Assembly: GCF_028888695.1 (NCBI RefSeq)
Contig: NZ_PNFF01000001.1
Location: forward strand, 124,001 to 188,000
DNA from: Bacillus methanolicus
Lineage (GTDB): Bacteria > Bacillota > Bacilli > Bacillales > Cytobacillaceae
Length of the DNA stretch: 64,000 nt
Reading direction: 5' to 3'
In this document: piece by piece, positions 1 through 7,670 of the stretch
Numbering within the stretch: the stretch's first letter is position 1
How the letters are laid out: every line of letters begins with the position of its first letter
Translations under genes and position numbers: made by a program
Notes under the pieces: model-generated
What the model was told of the DNA's origin: nothing
Database searches by the model: none
The model's input: only the letters and a program-made list of their open reading frames with translations

Positions 1-278
1 CGTTTTGCAAGGTTTTCAATTCCTCTGAATTGATGGCTTGTTTGTTTGATCACCTTCAAGCCCATTTTATCAGGGATAATCGGCAAATCCTCAAGCCGCC
101 ATGTTTTATATCTTGTATCATAATGCTCCGGCATTTTTAATTCGATTAAATGGCCGAGAGCCCATGTAACGATATACTTATTTCCTTCAAAGTAATGTTT
201 ATGCTGTTGTTTGCAGCCGAGTACCCGGGCAATTTCACGTGCGACACTCGGTTTTTCTGCAAGAACGAGAGATTTCAT
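1..278 (-). CDS. topB: DNA topoisomerase III, N-terminal part (cut by window edge)
   Basis: The first 92 codons of a type IA topoisomerase. It begins [21 protein letters not shown], the Toprim-domain opening typical of TopB, including the catalytic Glu of the AEKPS motif. It continues with the conserved ALGHLIEL and [10 protein letters not shown] segments. The enzyme relaxes or decatenates DNA through a 5'-phosphotyrosine intermediate. The ATG at 278-276 follows an AAGGAG site at a good distance. The remaining C-terminal part lies left of the window. Divergent from the GNAT gene. The family call is secure. Confidence 0.93.
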   Translation of the reverse strand, partial: MKSLVLAEKPSVAREIARVLGCKQQHKHYFEGNKYIVTWALGHLIELKMPEHYDTRYKTWRLEDLPIIPDKMGLKVIKQTSHQFRGIENLAK

Positions 279-463
279 AGCTTCTCCTTTCTGTATTCGT
301 CCATAAAACTCCAACCTTCATAGGTAGGATTAACGGGCGTTTAGAACTCGATTCGTTCAAAGGCTAATAATCCCCATGATAAAGTTTCACTCCATAAGTA
401 TAACGAATATGGAGGGATTTTTACATCAAAAGCAAAATATGTTCCTGCAAGGGAGGAGAAACC

Positions 464-928
464 GTGGCTGATTGTATAAAGGAAATAAATATTCGTGACG
501 AGGACACTGCGAAACGCGTTTTATCACTTCAACGAGAAGCTTATAGAATCGAGGCCGAGCTAATCGGTTCAATGGATATTCTGCCATTAAAAGAAAGTTT
601 GCAAGAACTGATGGCTTGTGAAGAAAAATTTGTCGGGTTATTTGAACAAGAAGAACTGATCGGAGTAACTTCATATAAAGTTGAGAATGGTCAGCTTGAT
701 ATACATCGGCTGATGGTCAAGCCCGGCCATCTTCGAAAAGGAATTGCAAGAAAACTATTAAATTATCTGGAAAAAGCTATCCCGGATGTGCATGAAATAA
801 TCGTTTCAACGGGTGCTGCTAATCTGCCTGCTGTTCAACTTTACCAAAAACTTGGCTTTAAGAAAACCGGAGAGCAGATGAAAAAGGAAGGGATTACCCT
901 CGTTCATTTCAAAAAATTTGTGAAGTAA
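464..928 (+). CDS. GNAT-family N-acetyltransferase
   Basis: A 154-residue single-domain acetyltransferase. The acetyl-CoA binding motif A is visible near residues 85-96 (VKPGHLRKGIARKL), followed by the motif B-like NLPAVQLYQKLGFKKTGE. The length is normal for a stand-alone GNAT enzyme. The GTG start at 464 is preceded by GGGAGGAGAA. The substrate cannot be deduced. It is monocistronic, with a terminator right after it at 933-965. Host gene flanking the prophage. Confidence 0.88.
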   Translation: MADCIKEINIRDEDTAKRVLSLQREAYRIEAELIGSMDILPLKESLQELMACEEKFVGLFEQEELIGVTSYKVENGQLDIHRLMVKPGHLRKGIARKLLNYLEKAIPDVHEIIVSTGAANLPAVQLYQKLGFKKTGEQMKKEGITLVHFKKFVK

Positions 929-932
929 TCAA

Positions 933-965
933 AAAGGCAGGGAATCTTAAAGATTTCCCTGCCTT
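933..965. terminator. Convergent terminator between acetyltransferase and ybjQ-like gene
   Basis: A stem formed by AAGGCAGGGAA and TTTCCCTGCCTT closes a short loop between the ends of two convergent genes. It is flanked by A-rich sequence on the left and sits directly after both stop codons, so it can serve either strand. Confidence 0.75.
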
Positions 966-969
966 AACA

Positions 970-1224
970 TTAGGACTGATCCTTAACGAAAACAGCTGTC
1001 CCTGTTGCAACACACATCATCATGCCGTCCCGGAGCGTTTCAAAATCGAGGTCGACTCCAACGACAGCATTGGCTCCCATCCGGCGTGCTTTTTCTTCCA
1101 TTTCCCTGATAGCAACGTCGCGTCCTTCTGATAGCTTATTTTCGTAAGCACTGCTTCTTCCGCCAATGATGTCAGTAACACTTGCCAAAAAGTCTCGGAC
1201 TACGTTCGCTCCCATGATCGCTTC
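970..1224 (-). pseudogene. YbjQ/UPF0145-family gene, 3' part, split by the prophage
   Basis: From [13 protein letters not shown] onward this reads as the C-terminal three quarters of a YbjQ-type protein ([25 protein letters not shown] and the TGTAV end are family hallmarks). The usual start (MI-TTTP...) is absent. Upstream in this frame, 1225-1287 is phage sequence: the integrase terminator and the end of the integrase gene. The missing 5' part is at 51226-51303. Joining the two at the shared GAAGCGATC restores a normal protein of about 105 residues. The fragment could only be translated from a phage-derived start. Confidence 0.93.
1216..1224. repeat. Left attachment-site core (attL), GATCGCTTC
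   Basis: The nine bases GATCGCTTC occur here and at 51226-51234, exactly where the two halves of the YbjQ-like gene stop matching a continuous coding frame. Beyond the core the next bases differ (CCCC here, TCCT at the right end). A short core is normal for large serine integrases, which need only two central bases in common. Confidence 0.88.
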
Positions 1225-1236
1225 CCCGAACATATT

Positions 1237-1267
1237 AAAAAGCAGGTATAGGGTTACTATACCTGCT
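1237..1267 (-). terminator. Integrase terminator at the attL edge
   Basis: On the minus strand, AGCAGGTATAG and CTATACCTGCT form a perfect 11-bp stem with a five-base loop, followed by TTTTTAAT. The integrase TAG stop lies in the first arm. It ends integrase transcription just before the attachment core and would also keep it out of the host fragment. Confidence 0.85.
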
Positions 1268-2720
1268 ATTTTGCACTTACAATCCAAAATGGTTTAGAGT
1301 TGCCAGGACTTACTTTCGCGTTTTCATCCGCGTCGACAACAATCTCCCTAAAAATTTCAGACAAGAGGATTTTTCGCTCTTCATCTGTAGATACTTCCCA
1401 AAGTCCTGGGAAATCCTGAACTAACATTTCAAGTTCTTCCAGAGTATAAGAAGAAGTGGGAGAAGAGTGATCGTTGGAAAGATTGTATTTCAATTCTTTT
1501 TCTTTTTCCCTTAGTACATGCATTTTTTCGTTCAGCTCATCGAAATCAATCAAGTCATTCACAAACATCATTTTATATTTTTCCATTGTACGCTGCACAT
1601 TTTTTAATTCTTGTTCCCATTCATCTTTTGCTTGAGCTTCATCTTTTTGAATGACATTCTTTGGCTGGATCCATCCAAAAACTAGCTTGTGAAAAGAATT
1701 TAATACTTCATCTGCAAGACGGTTTTCTTGGATACTTGGCATTTTGCAGGAACGGCCATTCGCCTTGCTACTACAACGATAGAATTTTACTGATCTTTTC
1801 GATTTTTTGTAATAATAAACTGTTCCTTGCATAGGCGCTCCACATTTCCCGCACTTAAGAATTGAAGTAAAATAATATCTTCCGGTCATTCCTCTGCCTT
1901 TTCTTCCGCTTCTTCTTTCAAGAATTTCTTGTACTTCCCAGAATTCTTGTTCATCGACCATTGGCTCCACTAGATCGGTATCAAATAATTGTTGTTCGCG
2001 CAAAGGTTTTCGCAATTGAAATCGTTCATTATTAAAACGGAGTTTCGCAATGTAAAATGGGTTAGTAACAATGTAATGAACCGTATATCCAGCCCACTCT
2101 GCTCCTTTTCTAGTCCGATATCCTTGGCTATTCAATATGCGAGCCACACGATCTGATCCCATAGTTCGTATCATTTTAAACATTTTTTGCACAATCTTTT
2201 TCTCATGTTCGATATGGTGGAAACGTCCGTCTCTAAATTCAGCACCATAGGGAGAGGTACCTCCAAGCCATTCGCCTAAATTCGCTTTTCTTAACATGCC
2301 CATTTTTACACGTTCTGCAAGATTTTCTCGTTCCCATTGAGCAAGAGCAGCAACCAATGTGATGAATAGGCGTCCGGTTGCAGTTGTTGTATCATAAATT
2401 TCAGTTGCGGACTTAAACTTCACGTCATATTTATCAAACTCTTCTAGTAGTTTGTATAAGTCCAACACGGAACGAGTAAGGCGGTCCAATTTGTACACTA
2501 AGACAACATCAATTAGGCCAGACTTAATATCTTTTAATAGCCGTTGTAATTCTTTTCGTTCAAGGTCTTTTGCTGATCTTCCTTCATCTTTATATACGTC
2601 GAATATCTCCCAGTCTTGGGAAATGCAATAGGCTCGGAGTCGATCTTCTTGCGCACCAATAGAGTATCCTTCTTTCGCTTGTTCTTCTGTACTTACTCGG
2701 ATGTAAATTGCCACCCGCAC
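1266..2720 (-). CDS. int: Large serine recombinase (phage integrase)
   Basis: A 484-residue serine integrase. The N-terminal resolvase domain starts [14 protein letters not shown], with the nucleophile Ser at residue 10, and contains the YKLDRLTRS active-site arginine motif. The Recombinase domain follows (residues about 170-290). Then comes a zinc ribbon (CGKCGAPM ... [11 protein letters not shown]) and a coiled-coil-rich C-terminus ([16 protein letters not shown]). The GTG at 2720 has GAGGTG four bases upstream; earlier in-frame starts overlap the ImmA gene and lack such a site. It catalyses integration at the YbjQ-like gene. Excision would need a directionality factor; the small helix-turn-helix protein at 46376 is one candidate. 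Probably co-transcribed with the upstream ImmA gene. Confidence 0.95.
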   Translation of the reverse strand: MRVAIYIRVSTEEQAKEGYSIGAQEDRLRAYCISQDWEIFDVYKDEGRSAKDLERKELQRLLKDIKSGLIDVVLVYKLDRLTRSVLDLYKLLEEFDKYDVKFKSATEIYDTTTATGRLFITLVAALAQWERENLAERVKMGMLRKANLGEWLGGTSPYGAEFRDGRFHHIEHEKKIVQKMFKMIRTMGSDRVARILNSQGYRTRKGAEWAGYTVHYIVTNPFYIAKLRFNNERFQLRKPLREQQLFDTDLVEPMVDEQEFWEVQEILERRSGRKGRGMTGRYYFTSILKCGKCGAPMQGTVYYYKKSKRSVKFYRCSSKANGRSCKMPSIQENRLADEVLNSFHKLVFGWIQPKNVIQKDEAQAKDEWEQELKNVQRTMEKYKMMFVNDLIDFDELNEKMHVLREKEKELKYNLSNDHSSPTSSYTLEELEMLVQDFPGLWEVSTDEERKILLSEIFREIVVDADENAKVSPGNSKPFWIVSAK

Positions 2721-2730
2721 ATTTATCACC

Positions 2731-3213
2731 TCAACTAATTTTTTTGAAGTAGATTCGGTTTTTGATCTGCAAAAGCCTTTGCTCACAAAGTTTCTCTGTA
2801 ACGCCGAATGTATCTGATGCTTTTTGGACAATGTTGTCATTCCGCAAATCCCAGTCCTTCACCATATCAAATGGAATAGCCGCACACTTCACAAAACGTT
2901 TAGCATCAAGTTCCTGCCATTCTCGAAAAGAAACAGGAACAATGGATTGGCTCCCAACATGACGCAGAACATGACAAAGCTCATGAAAAAATTGTTCACG
3001 CTGTTTTTTAGGACTGTCACGTGCATCTACATAGATTGCATCGACTCCACAAACCCGTGTGTGAAAAGCAGGGCCATTATCACGAAAAAATAAGATTCCA
3101 AGCCTCGCTGCAATGTATTCTTCTGATATCTGGTGAGGCTTAAAAATGCCAAGGCTTTTGTAAAGATTTGAGATGAATTCTTCTAAATATGTTTGAGTAT
3201 ATGTTGTTTTCAT
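2731..3213 (-). CDS. ImmA/IrrE-family metallopeptidase
   Basis: 160 residues with the zinc-protease signature HELCHVLRH (HExxH) near residue 78. The ATG at 3213 has GAGGTG six bases upstream. Family members such as ImmA of ICEBs1 cleave the phage or ICE repressor after DNA damage. The CI-like repressor at 4077-4451 is the obvious candidate substrate. It lies directly upstream of the integrase with a 10-base gap, so the two are probably one operon. A LexA-type box covers its promoter. Confidence 0.88.
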   Translation of the reverse strand: MKTTYTQTYLEEFISNLYKSLGIFKPHQISEEYIAARLGILFFRDNGPAFHTRVCGVDAIYVDARDSPKKQREQFFHELCHVLRHVGSQSIVPVSFREWQELDAKRFVKCAAIPFDMVKDWDLRNDNIVQKASDTFGVTEKLCEQRLLQIKNRIYFKKIS

Positions 3214-3226
3214 GATGAGCACCTCA

Positions 3227-3246
3227 ATTATACGAATATACGTTCG
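3227..3246 (-). promoter_or_regulatory. Promoter -10 with adjoining LexA (DinR)-type box for immA-int
   Basis: On the minus strand a TATAAT -10 (plus 3227-3232) abuts CGAATATACGTTCG at 3233-3246. This matches the Bacillus LexA consensus CGAAC-RNRY-GTTCG at 13 of 14 positions. A palindrome overlapping the -10/-35 spacer is where a repressor would block initiation. Binding by LexA is an inference; a phage repressor could use the same site. Confidence 0.6.
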
Positions 3247-3287
3247 TATTTATAGTTGAAAGAAAAAGCCCAAAAAGGGCTGAATGA

Positions 3288-3914
3288 TTATTTTAAGGAA
3301 ATTTGACCTTGTTCTGCTCCGTAGAACCCTGTTTGAACATTTAGTATCAGATCAGGTTTGTTTGCTATATCAGCAGGTACATCAAAAGCTATTTTTCCCT
3401 TGTTTTCAATTCCAGGATTAACCTGCTGCAAGAAGAAGCTTGTGCCATTTTCGTTTATATAAGCATCTGCTACGGCATCAGCTTCATACTCTACATCCCC
3501 AGCTTTTAGTTTGAAGAATGAAGAATCTGTAGTTATGGCTTTTTTACCTTCATTTTTAACAACTACATCTAGAATCAAATATGTGCCTTGGGCTTTTTGA
3601 CCAAACTCTCCACCTACTTGTGCAGCAGTGCTTTTTCCTGTTACAGTAAAAGTAACATCGCCAACCTTAAGCGGTTGATTCATACCAACAGTAGTCTGTT
3701 CTTTTTTAGTTTCTTCTTTTGGTTTTTCTTGTTTTGTTTCTTTCTTCTTAGGTTCCTCTTTTTTAGATTGGTCTGTTTTTGTTTCCTTTGGCTCTGTACT
3801 AGCTTGTTCAGTATCTTCCCCTCCGCCAGAAGCGATAGCAGCAATAATAATAATACCTAAAAGCCACACCCACCATTTCTTATAGAATGGTTTTTTTGTT
3901 TTTTCACTAGCCAT
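3288..3914 (-). CDS. DUF4352-type membrane-anchored protein
   Basis: 208 residues. A basic N-terminus is followed by a single hydrophobic span (WWVWLLGIIIIAAIA, about residues 12-26). Then come a low-complexity Lys/Glu/Thr linker to about residue 75 and a C-terminal immunoglobulin-like domain of the DUF4352 type (LKVGDVTFTVTGK ... YLILDVVVKNEGKKAI). The ATG at 3914 has AGGGGG upstream; a longer reading into 3962 lacks a site. Such proteins are common beside phage and ICE repressors. They are exposed outside the membrane or lipoprotein-like, and a role in superinfection exclusion is possible but not shown. Confidence 0.8.
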   Translation of the reverse strand: MASEKTKKPFYKKWWVWLLGIIIIAAIASGGGEDTEQASTEPKETKTDQSKKEEPKKKETKQEKPKEETKKEQTTVGMNQPLKVGDVTFTVTGKSTAAQVGGEFGQKAQGTYLILDVVVKNEGKKAITTDSSFFKLKAGDVEYEADAVADAYINENGTSFFLQQVNPGIENKGKIAFDVPADIANKPDLILNVQTGFYGAEQGQISLK

Positions 3915-4076
3915 GTGAATAATACCCCCTATTTTGTAATAATTTATAATTTTAATAGTCAAAATGACTATTAATATATCAATAGGAATAAGAAAATTTA
4001 ACTATGTAAAAACCAAAAAATATATAGAGAGATAAAATTTTCCGTATATGGTTCTAAGAAAAGACACGTTTAAATT

Positions 4077-4451
4077 TTATTCCGTGTCTTTTCTAAGTTG
4101 CTTTGCTTTTTTCTGTAAAAACTCTATTTGATTTTTGATGAACTCTATATCTTCATCAGTTAAACCTTCCAGATCGAAGAAATGAATTTCTTCGCCTTCT
4201 TTCAGTCCGAGTTTTCTGAGCTTGTCCATTTTGGAAGGCTCGGGATCGTCAGTTCTCCCAAGCAAATAGTCAACTGATACATCATAAAAATCGGCTAATT
4301 TCGTTAGGATGTCATAATCAGGTTGGCGAGTACCACGTTCGTAAGCTGTATAAGCTGGTCTGGTGATACCTAAGAAGTCAGCTACTCTTTGTTGTGTGTA
4401 ATTATTTTCTTTTCTTAGTTTAACTAATCTTTCAGCTAACAGTGTACTCAC
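4077..4451 (-). CDS. CI-like HTH (Xre) lysogeny repressor
   Basis: 124 residues: an N-terminal Xre helix-turn-helix (residues 8-60, NYTQQRVADFLGITRPAYTA) and a short C-terminal segment with the motif SVDYLLGRTD, typical of ImmR/SlrR-type repressors. It has no autocleavage domain, which fits control through the neighbouring ImmA-type protease. Divergent from the Cro-like gene, with palindromic operators in the 144-bp gap. Confidence 0.9.
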   Translation of the reverse strand: MSTLLAERLVKLRKENNYTQQRVADFLGITRPAYTAYERGTRQPDYDILTKLADFYDVSVDYLLGRTDDPEPSKMDKLRKLGLKEGEEIHFFDLEGLTDEDIEFIKNQIEFLQKKAKQLRKDTE

Positions 4452-4473
4452 CTCTTTCTACATATATATTACA

Positions 4474-4580
4474 GTAACAAATAGTTACATTAAATAATTA
4501 GTAACAAAAAGAAACGTTTTTTGAAAAAAATGTTGACAGTGTAACGAAATGATACTATTATTTAAGTAACGTATCGTTAC
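4474..4580. promoter_or_regulatory. Lysogeny switch operators: repeated GTAAC-N5-GTTAC
   Basis: Between the repressor and Cro-like genes are two perfect 15-bp palindromes, GTAACAAATAGTTAC (4474-4488) and GTAACGTATCGTTAC (4566-4580). Degenerate copies lie at 4541-4555 (one mismatch) and 4501-4515 (two mismatches). The 4541 copy lies inside the spacer of the rightward promoter. This is the expected operator array for the Xre repressor and its Cro-like partner. Confidence 0.85.
4533..4561 (+). promoter_or_regulatory. Early rightward promoter
   Basis: TTGACA at 4533-4538 and TATTAT at 4556-4561 are separated by 17 bases, an almost ideal sigma-A promoter. The spacer is filled by an operator palindrome and another operator follows at 4566-4580. 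It should drive the early operon from the Cro-like gene. Confidence 0.85.
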
Positions 4581-4595
4581 AACGGAGGTGAGACA

Positions 4596-4835
4596 GTGAA
4601 AAAACAAATAGCAAGAACTTGGCTTAAAGAGTTTCGTATAGCAAAAGGTTTCACTCAATATGACGTTGCCAAAAGGGTTGGTATCGAAAGATCGTACTAT
4701 ACAATGATTGAATCAGGAAATAGAACACCAAGTGTTTCTGTTGCCCAATCTATCGGGGGTGTTCTGGATTTTGATTGGACAATTTTTTTTACCCAAAATA
4801 GTAACGAAACGTTACAAAAAACAAGTTCAGCCTAA
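4596..4835 (+). CDS. Cro-like HTH (Xre) regulator
   Basis: 79 residues with one Xre helix-turn-helix (FTQYDVAKRVGIERSYYTMIE). The GTG at 4596 follows GGAGGTGAG. Its position as first gene of the rightward operon, opposite the repressor, indicates a Cro-type role. Unusually, a perfect operator-like palindrome lies inside the 3' end of the gene at 4801-4815. Confidence 0.85.
   Translation: MKKQIARTWLKEFRIAKGFTQYDVAKRVGIERSYYTMIESGNRTPSVSVAQSIGGVLDFDWTIFFTQNSNETLQKTSSA
4801..4815. promoter_or_regulatory. Fifth switch operator, inside the cro-like gene
   Basis: GTAACGAAACGTTAC is a perfect 15-bp palindrome with the same half-sites as the operators 230-330 bp upstream. At that spacing it could support DNA looping or act as a roadblock. 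It is coding sequence at the same time (SNETLQ). Confidence 0.65.
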
Positions 4836-4870
4836 ACACAATTCCACTAAACAGAAAGGCGGTGACAAAG

Positions 4871-5050
4871 ATGAATGATAAAGACATCCAACCGATCATC
4901 ATTTCCCCTGAAAAAGCTGAGCGACTTAAAACCATTGTCGAGGGAATTGTCTCTCGACACTACGGCAAAGAAATCAAAATTACTAAGTACACACAAGATT
5001 TTTCAGGGCTGGAACAGTTAGAAAAATCGAAGAAGGAGGCTATTGGATGA
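4871..5050 (+). CDS. Small early phage protein
   Basis: 59 residues, charged, with no recognised domain (MNDKDIQPIIISPEKAERLK...). ATG 4871 is preferred over GTG 4862 because GGCGGTG lies at the right distance. The stop overlaps the start of the antirepressor gene (ATGA), so the two are translationally coupled. Confidence 0.65.
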   Translation: MNDKDIQPIIISPEKAERLKTIVEGIVSRHYGKEIKITKYTQDFSGLEQLEKSKKEAIG

Positions 5051-5799
5051 ACGAACTCCAAAGAATTTTCGATTTTCAAGGTCATCAACTTCGAATGGTT
5101 ATTCATAATGATGAACCTTGGTTTGTTGCAAGTGATGTTTGCAAGATATTAGAACTTTCCAATCCAACAATGGTCATGCAAAGACTCGAAGAAAATGAAC
5201 GGTCTAAGTTCAATTTAGGTCGTCAGGGTGAAGCTAATATCGTTAATGAATCCGGTCTTTATGAGTTGATCTTCGCAAGTCGAAAATCGGAAGCGAAGGT
5301 TTTCAAGAAATGGGTCAAGCAAGAAGTTCTTCCTTCCATTCGAAAACATGGAGCTTATCTAACTCCTCAAAAAATTGAAGAAGTTTTGCTAAATCCTGAT
5401 ACGATCATCAACCTTGCTACCCAGTTGAAGGAAGAGCAACAAAAACGGCAGCAAGTCGAGATCGCCTTGCAGAAACAGCAGCCATTGGTTCATTTCGCCG
5501 AGGCGTGTATGGCTTCTGAAAAATCACTTTTGGTTAGAGAAGTCGCAAAATTGGCAACAAAACAAGGCATCGTGATTGGCGAAAAACGGTTATGGCAAAA
5601 GCTGCGTGACTGGAAATTGGTTTTCCCAAACAAGAATGAGCCTTACCAGGAATATCTTGACCGTGGCTATTTTGAAATCTCTCAAGGTGTCAAAGAAAAC
5701 GAAAAAGGCTCTTTTACCTGGTTAACCATGAGGGTTACACCTAAAGGACAAATTTATATCATGAATCGGCTTAGAAAAGAGAATATGAAAGTCTCTTAA
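5047..5799 (+). CDS. Phage antirepressor (BRO-N plus KilAC/ANT domains)
   Basis: 250 residues. The N-terminal BRO domain (residues 1-100) has the hallmark phrases PWFVASDVCKILELSNP, NESGLYELIFASRKSEAK and KKWVKQEVLPSIRKHG. A short coiled linker follows. The C-terminal KilAC domain (about 145-245) carries VREVAKLATKQGIVIGEKRL and the YIMNRL end. Antirepressors of this kind interfere with the CI-like repressor and promote lytic growth. Gene position right after the cro-like gene fits. Confidence 0.93.
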   Translation: MNELQRIFDFQGHQLRMVIHNDEPWFVASDVCKILELSNPTMVMQRLEENERSKFNLGRQGEANIVNESGLYELIFASRKSEAKVFKKWVKQEVLPSIRKHGAYLTPQKIEEVLLNPDTIINLATQLKEEQQKRQQVEIALQKQQPLVHFAEACMASEKSLLVREVAKLATKQGIVIGEKRLWQKLRDWKLVFPNKNEPYQEYLDRGYFEISQGVKENEKGSFTWLTMRVTPKGQIYIMNRLRKENMKVS

Positions 5800-5871
5800 C
5801 CTAGTTAAAATTTACCACCATCAGCAGGAACAACACTATATGGCGATAGGTACAAAAGGGGGAGTGAGATT

Positions 5872-6387
5872 ATGGCCACCATCGGAAAGGAGCTGGCCAA
5901 AGCGAGGAAAAGACAGGGATACACTCAAGAACAACTAGCAATGGACCTTCCTGTATCGAGAGAAAGCCTTGCCAAATATGAAACAGGGGCAAGAAAATTG
6001 CCGGATGATATGCGCCGGCCGATTGCAGAAGCAGTCGATGATGTGGAGTTTTATTTTATCACTTGGAACGAAGCAGCTGGGGAAGTATCAATCCCGTTTT
6101 TCAACGGGGATTACGTCGATCATCATCCCAGTAGCATGGTCTTCCTGGTTAAACAGGAGACGGACGAAGCACTTGAACAACTTAGAAGGGTTTGTTGGTT
6201 CAAACCCGTACATATGAGGACTGAAACAGAACGGGAAGACATGCAAAAAGTAGTTTTTGAGCTGCTGGACGCAGCAGCAAGCACGATTAATCTAGTCGCT
6301 GTTGTTTGCCGGGAATATGGGTTTTCAATGAGAAAACTCTTCAAACAGTGGCGACTCACATTAAAGGCCAGGAGGTTACAAAAGTGA
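5872..6387 (+). CDS. HTH (Xre) early regulatory protein
   Basis: 171 residues. An N-terminal helix-turn-helix (GYTQEQLAMDLPVSRESLAKYETGAR, residues about 16-42) is followed by an unrecognised all-helical C-terminal part of about 120 residues. This arrangement occurs in early operons of Bacillus phages. Regulatory target unknown. The ATG follows GGGGGAGTGAG. The end overlaps the next gene by GTGA. Confidence 0.8.
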   Translation: MATIGKELAKARKRQGYTQEQLAMDLPVSRESLAKYETGARKLPDDMRRPIAEAVDDVEFYFITWNEAAGEVSIPFFNGDYVDHHPSSMVFLVKQETDEALEQLRRVCWFKPVHMRTETEREDMQKVVFELLDAAASTINLVAVVCREYGFSMRKLFKQWRLTLKARRLQK

Positions 6388-6650
6388 ATAAAGATCAGTT
6401 TTTGCAGAAGGACAGACCGACTGCCATTGCAGAGTACAGAGCTGCTTGGACGTGTATCGGCCGTATTGAAGAATGTTTGATGAAGGGTGATCTAAAGGAA
6501 GCAAAGTTAACGATCAGTGATTTGTCAAAGTCTCTTCGTGAGTTGGAGCGCCTAACTGAAAGAAAACAAAATCATGAACAACTGATGACGTTTGTAGCAG
6601 AACTAAAGGAAAGAGGAATTTTAGTCTCAACAGTAGTGAGGGTTCGTTGA
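6384..6650 (+). CDS. Small helical phage protein
   Basis: 88 residues, beginning VNKDQFLQKDRPTAIAEYRA. AGGAGG precedes the GTG at 6384, and the start overlaps the previous stop. Predominantly helical and charged. No family recognised. Confidence 0.7.
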   Translation: MNKDQFLQKDRPTAIAEYRAAWTCIGRIEECLMKGDLKEAKLTISDLSKSLRELERLTERKQNHEQLMTFVAELKERGILVSTVVRVR

Positions 6651-6651
6651 T

Positions 6652-6741
6652 ATGGGATACATCGCATTCGGAGTGATCTTTTTAGGGCTGGTCTTTATCG
6701 GAATTTTAACACTTGTGGCATTCGACTTAGGAGAGAGATAA
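6652..6741 (+). CDS. 29-residue membrane peptide
   Basis: One hydrophobic helix (IAFGVIFLGLVFIGILTLVA) followed by FDLGER. It starts two bases after the previous stop, so it is probably coupled to it. No family recognised. Confidence 0.45.
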   Translation: MGYIAFGVIFLGLVFIGILTLVAFDLGER

Positions 6742-6813
6742 ATGCAGAAAAACAAAATAAAAAGCAATGAGCAAGGGTTCCGATCAACCAAGCTCACTGC
6801 AAACGGCAAGTGA
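6742..6813 (+). CDS. Possible 23-residue peptide
   Basis: A short basic ORF starting immediately after the previous stop with GGAGAG upstream. Only position and ribosome site support it. Confidence 0.25.
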   Translation: MQKNKIKSNEQGFRSTKLTANGK

Positions 6814-6847
6814 ATATCACTATTATTCTACCATTCTTTGAAATGGT

Positions 6848-6932
6848 ACGGCAAGCTTTGTTCTTGCCGTGATGAGCCGGGTTTATCCTTACTATCTCCT
6901 AATAAAGACGACCCTTTTCCCGACTCATCACG
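6848..6932 (+). other. Two overlapping hairpins in an early-operon gap
   Basis: The 170-bp gap between small genes contains ACGGCAAG/CTTGCCGT (8-bp perfect stem, 6848-6870). A longer-range stem pairs 6868-6881 with 6919-6932 (13 of 14 positions paired directly, plus one G-U). The two stems share bases 6868-6870. There is no T-tract, so this is not a plain terminator. It may be a small RNA or an mRNA-processing or translation-control element. Confidence 0.5.
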
Positions 6933-6985
6933 GTGCGAATAAAGCGCCATGTTCTTTGAAAATTGGATAGAGAGGAGGGTTTAGT

Positions 6986-7150
6986 ATGAACCAACCAAAG
7001 ATTTTGATCAACGGGGAAATATACACTGTTGCATCAATTTGGTGGGTAGATGGTGAAATCCACAATATAACCTATATCCTTGAAAACTCAGTCGACACGA
7101 TTTTTGGGCCGCATGAATATCTAAAATCGCTATTGATAAAGGAGGCTTAA
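6986..7150 (+). CDS. Small phage protein
   Basis: 54 residues (MNQPKILINGEIYTVASIWW...), beta-rich, preceded by GAGGAGGG. Its stop lies one base before the YqaI-like start. Unknown function. Confidence 0.6.
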   Translation: MNQPKILINGEIYTVASIWWVDGEIHNITYILENSVDTIFGPHEYLKSLLIKEA

Positions 7151-7151
7151 C

Positions 7152-7367
7152 ATGCGAGATCATCCAGTCATTGAGCAAATCAATCGGACAGGCTTTCCGA
7201 ACATGGTTGCTCAGCCGGAACATAACGGGATTGACTATTTTGGCACGGAGATCCTGGCCGGCGATGAGATTGTCATCGATGAGAACAATGGGGAAGTTGT
7301 TTTGAAGGAGAATCTGGAAGATTACTTAGCAGAGGTTTATGAGTTTCGGTTTACTACAGCCGAATAA
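7152..7367 (+). CDS. YqaI-like phage protein
   Basis: 71 residues resembling B. subtilis skin-element YqaI: it shares the IDYFG--I--GDE-VID pattern, the VVLKENLEDYL core and a short EFRF end. YqaI-family proteins are small dimers of unknown role in early operons of skin/PBSX-like phages. AAAGGAGG precedes the ATG. Confidence 0.75.
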   Translation: MRDHPVIEQINRTGFPNMVAQPEHNGIDYFGTEILAGDEIVIDENNGEVVLKENLEDYLAEVYEFRFTTAE

Positions 7368-7417
7368 AAAAGACCCGTGTTCACGGCACGAGTCAGTCAT
7401 TCAAAAAACATTCGATT

Positions 7418-7449
7418 ACCGTCATTTTATCACGAAGTGTAATGACGGT
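7418..7449 (+). other. Hairpin upstream of a TTG-start gene
   Basis: ACCGTCATT (7418-7426) and AATGACGGT (7441-7449) form a perfect 9-bp stem with a 14-base loop. It ends just before the ribosome site of the gene at 7467. There is no T-tract after it, so translation control or mRNA stability is more likely than termination. Confidence 0.5.
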
Positions 7450-7466
7450 TCAAGGGAGGAAGTAAA

Positions 7467-7670
7467 TTGTATATTGACACAAAATCACGCGGGCTAATCT
7501 ATGAGCCTGCCAATCCAGTTAACAGACCACTGTTCGATTTTTTGTCCAAATACCAATCAACATTAGACGGTAGCCGTTTATATGACGATCTTATCGATAT
7601 TTACCTTACTCAAGAGTTTGATTTGAAAAATGAGATGGCTCAGTCAAAAATGGAGGAATTAAAATGCTAG
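7467..7670 (+). CDS. Small phage protein
   Basis: 67 residues (MYIDTKSRGLIYEPANPVNRP...), starting at TTG 7467 after GGGAGGAAG. It overlaps the Gam gene by seven bases. No known domain; the position suggests a link with recombination functions. Confidence 0.6.
   Translation: MYIDTKSRGLIYEPANPVNRPLFDFLSKYQSTLDGSRLYDDLIDIYLTQEFDLKNEMAQSKMEELKC

Noticed and set aside
970-1287. An apparently intact 105-residue ORF for the YbjQ-like protein
   Set aside because: Its first 20 residues come from the integrase terminator and gene end. The true start is at 51303, so it is a split gene.
2762-3093. Plus-strand ORFs opposite the ImmA-type protease
   Set aside because: Shadows of the protease gene, without ribosome sites or family features.
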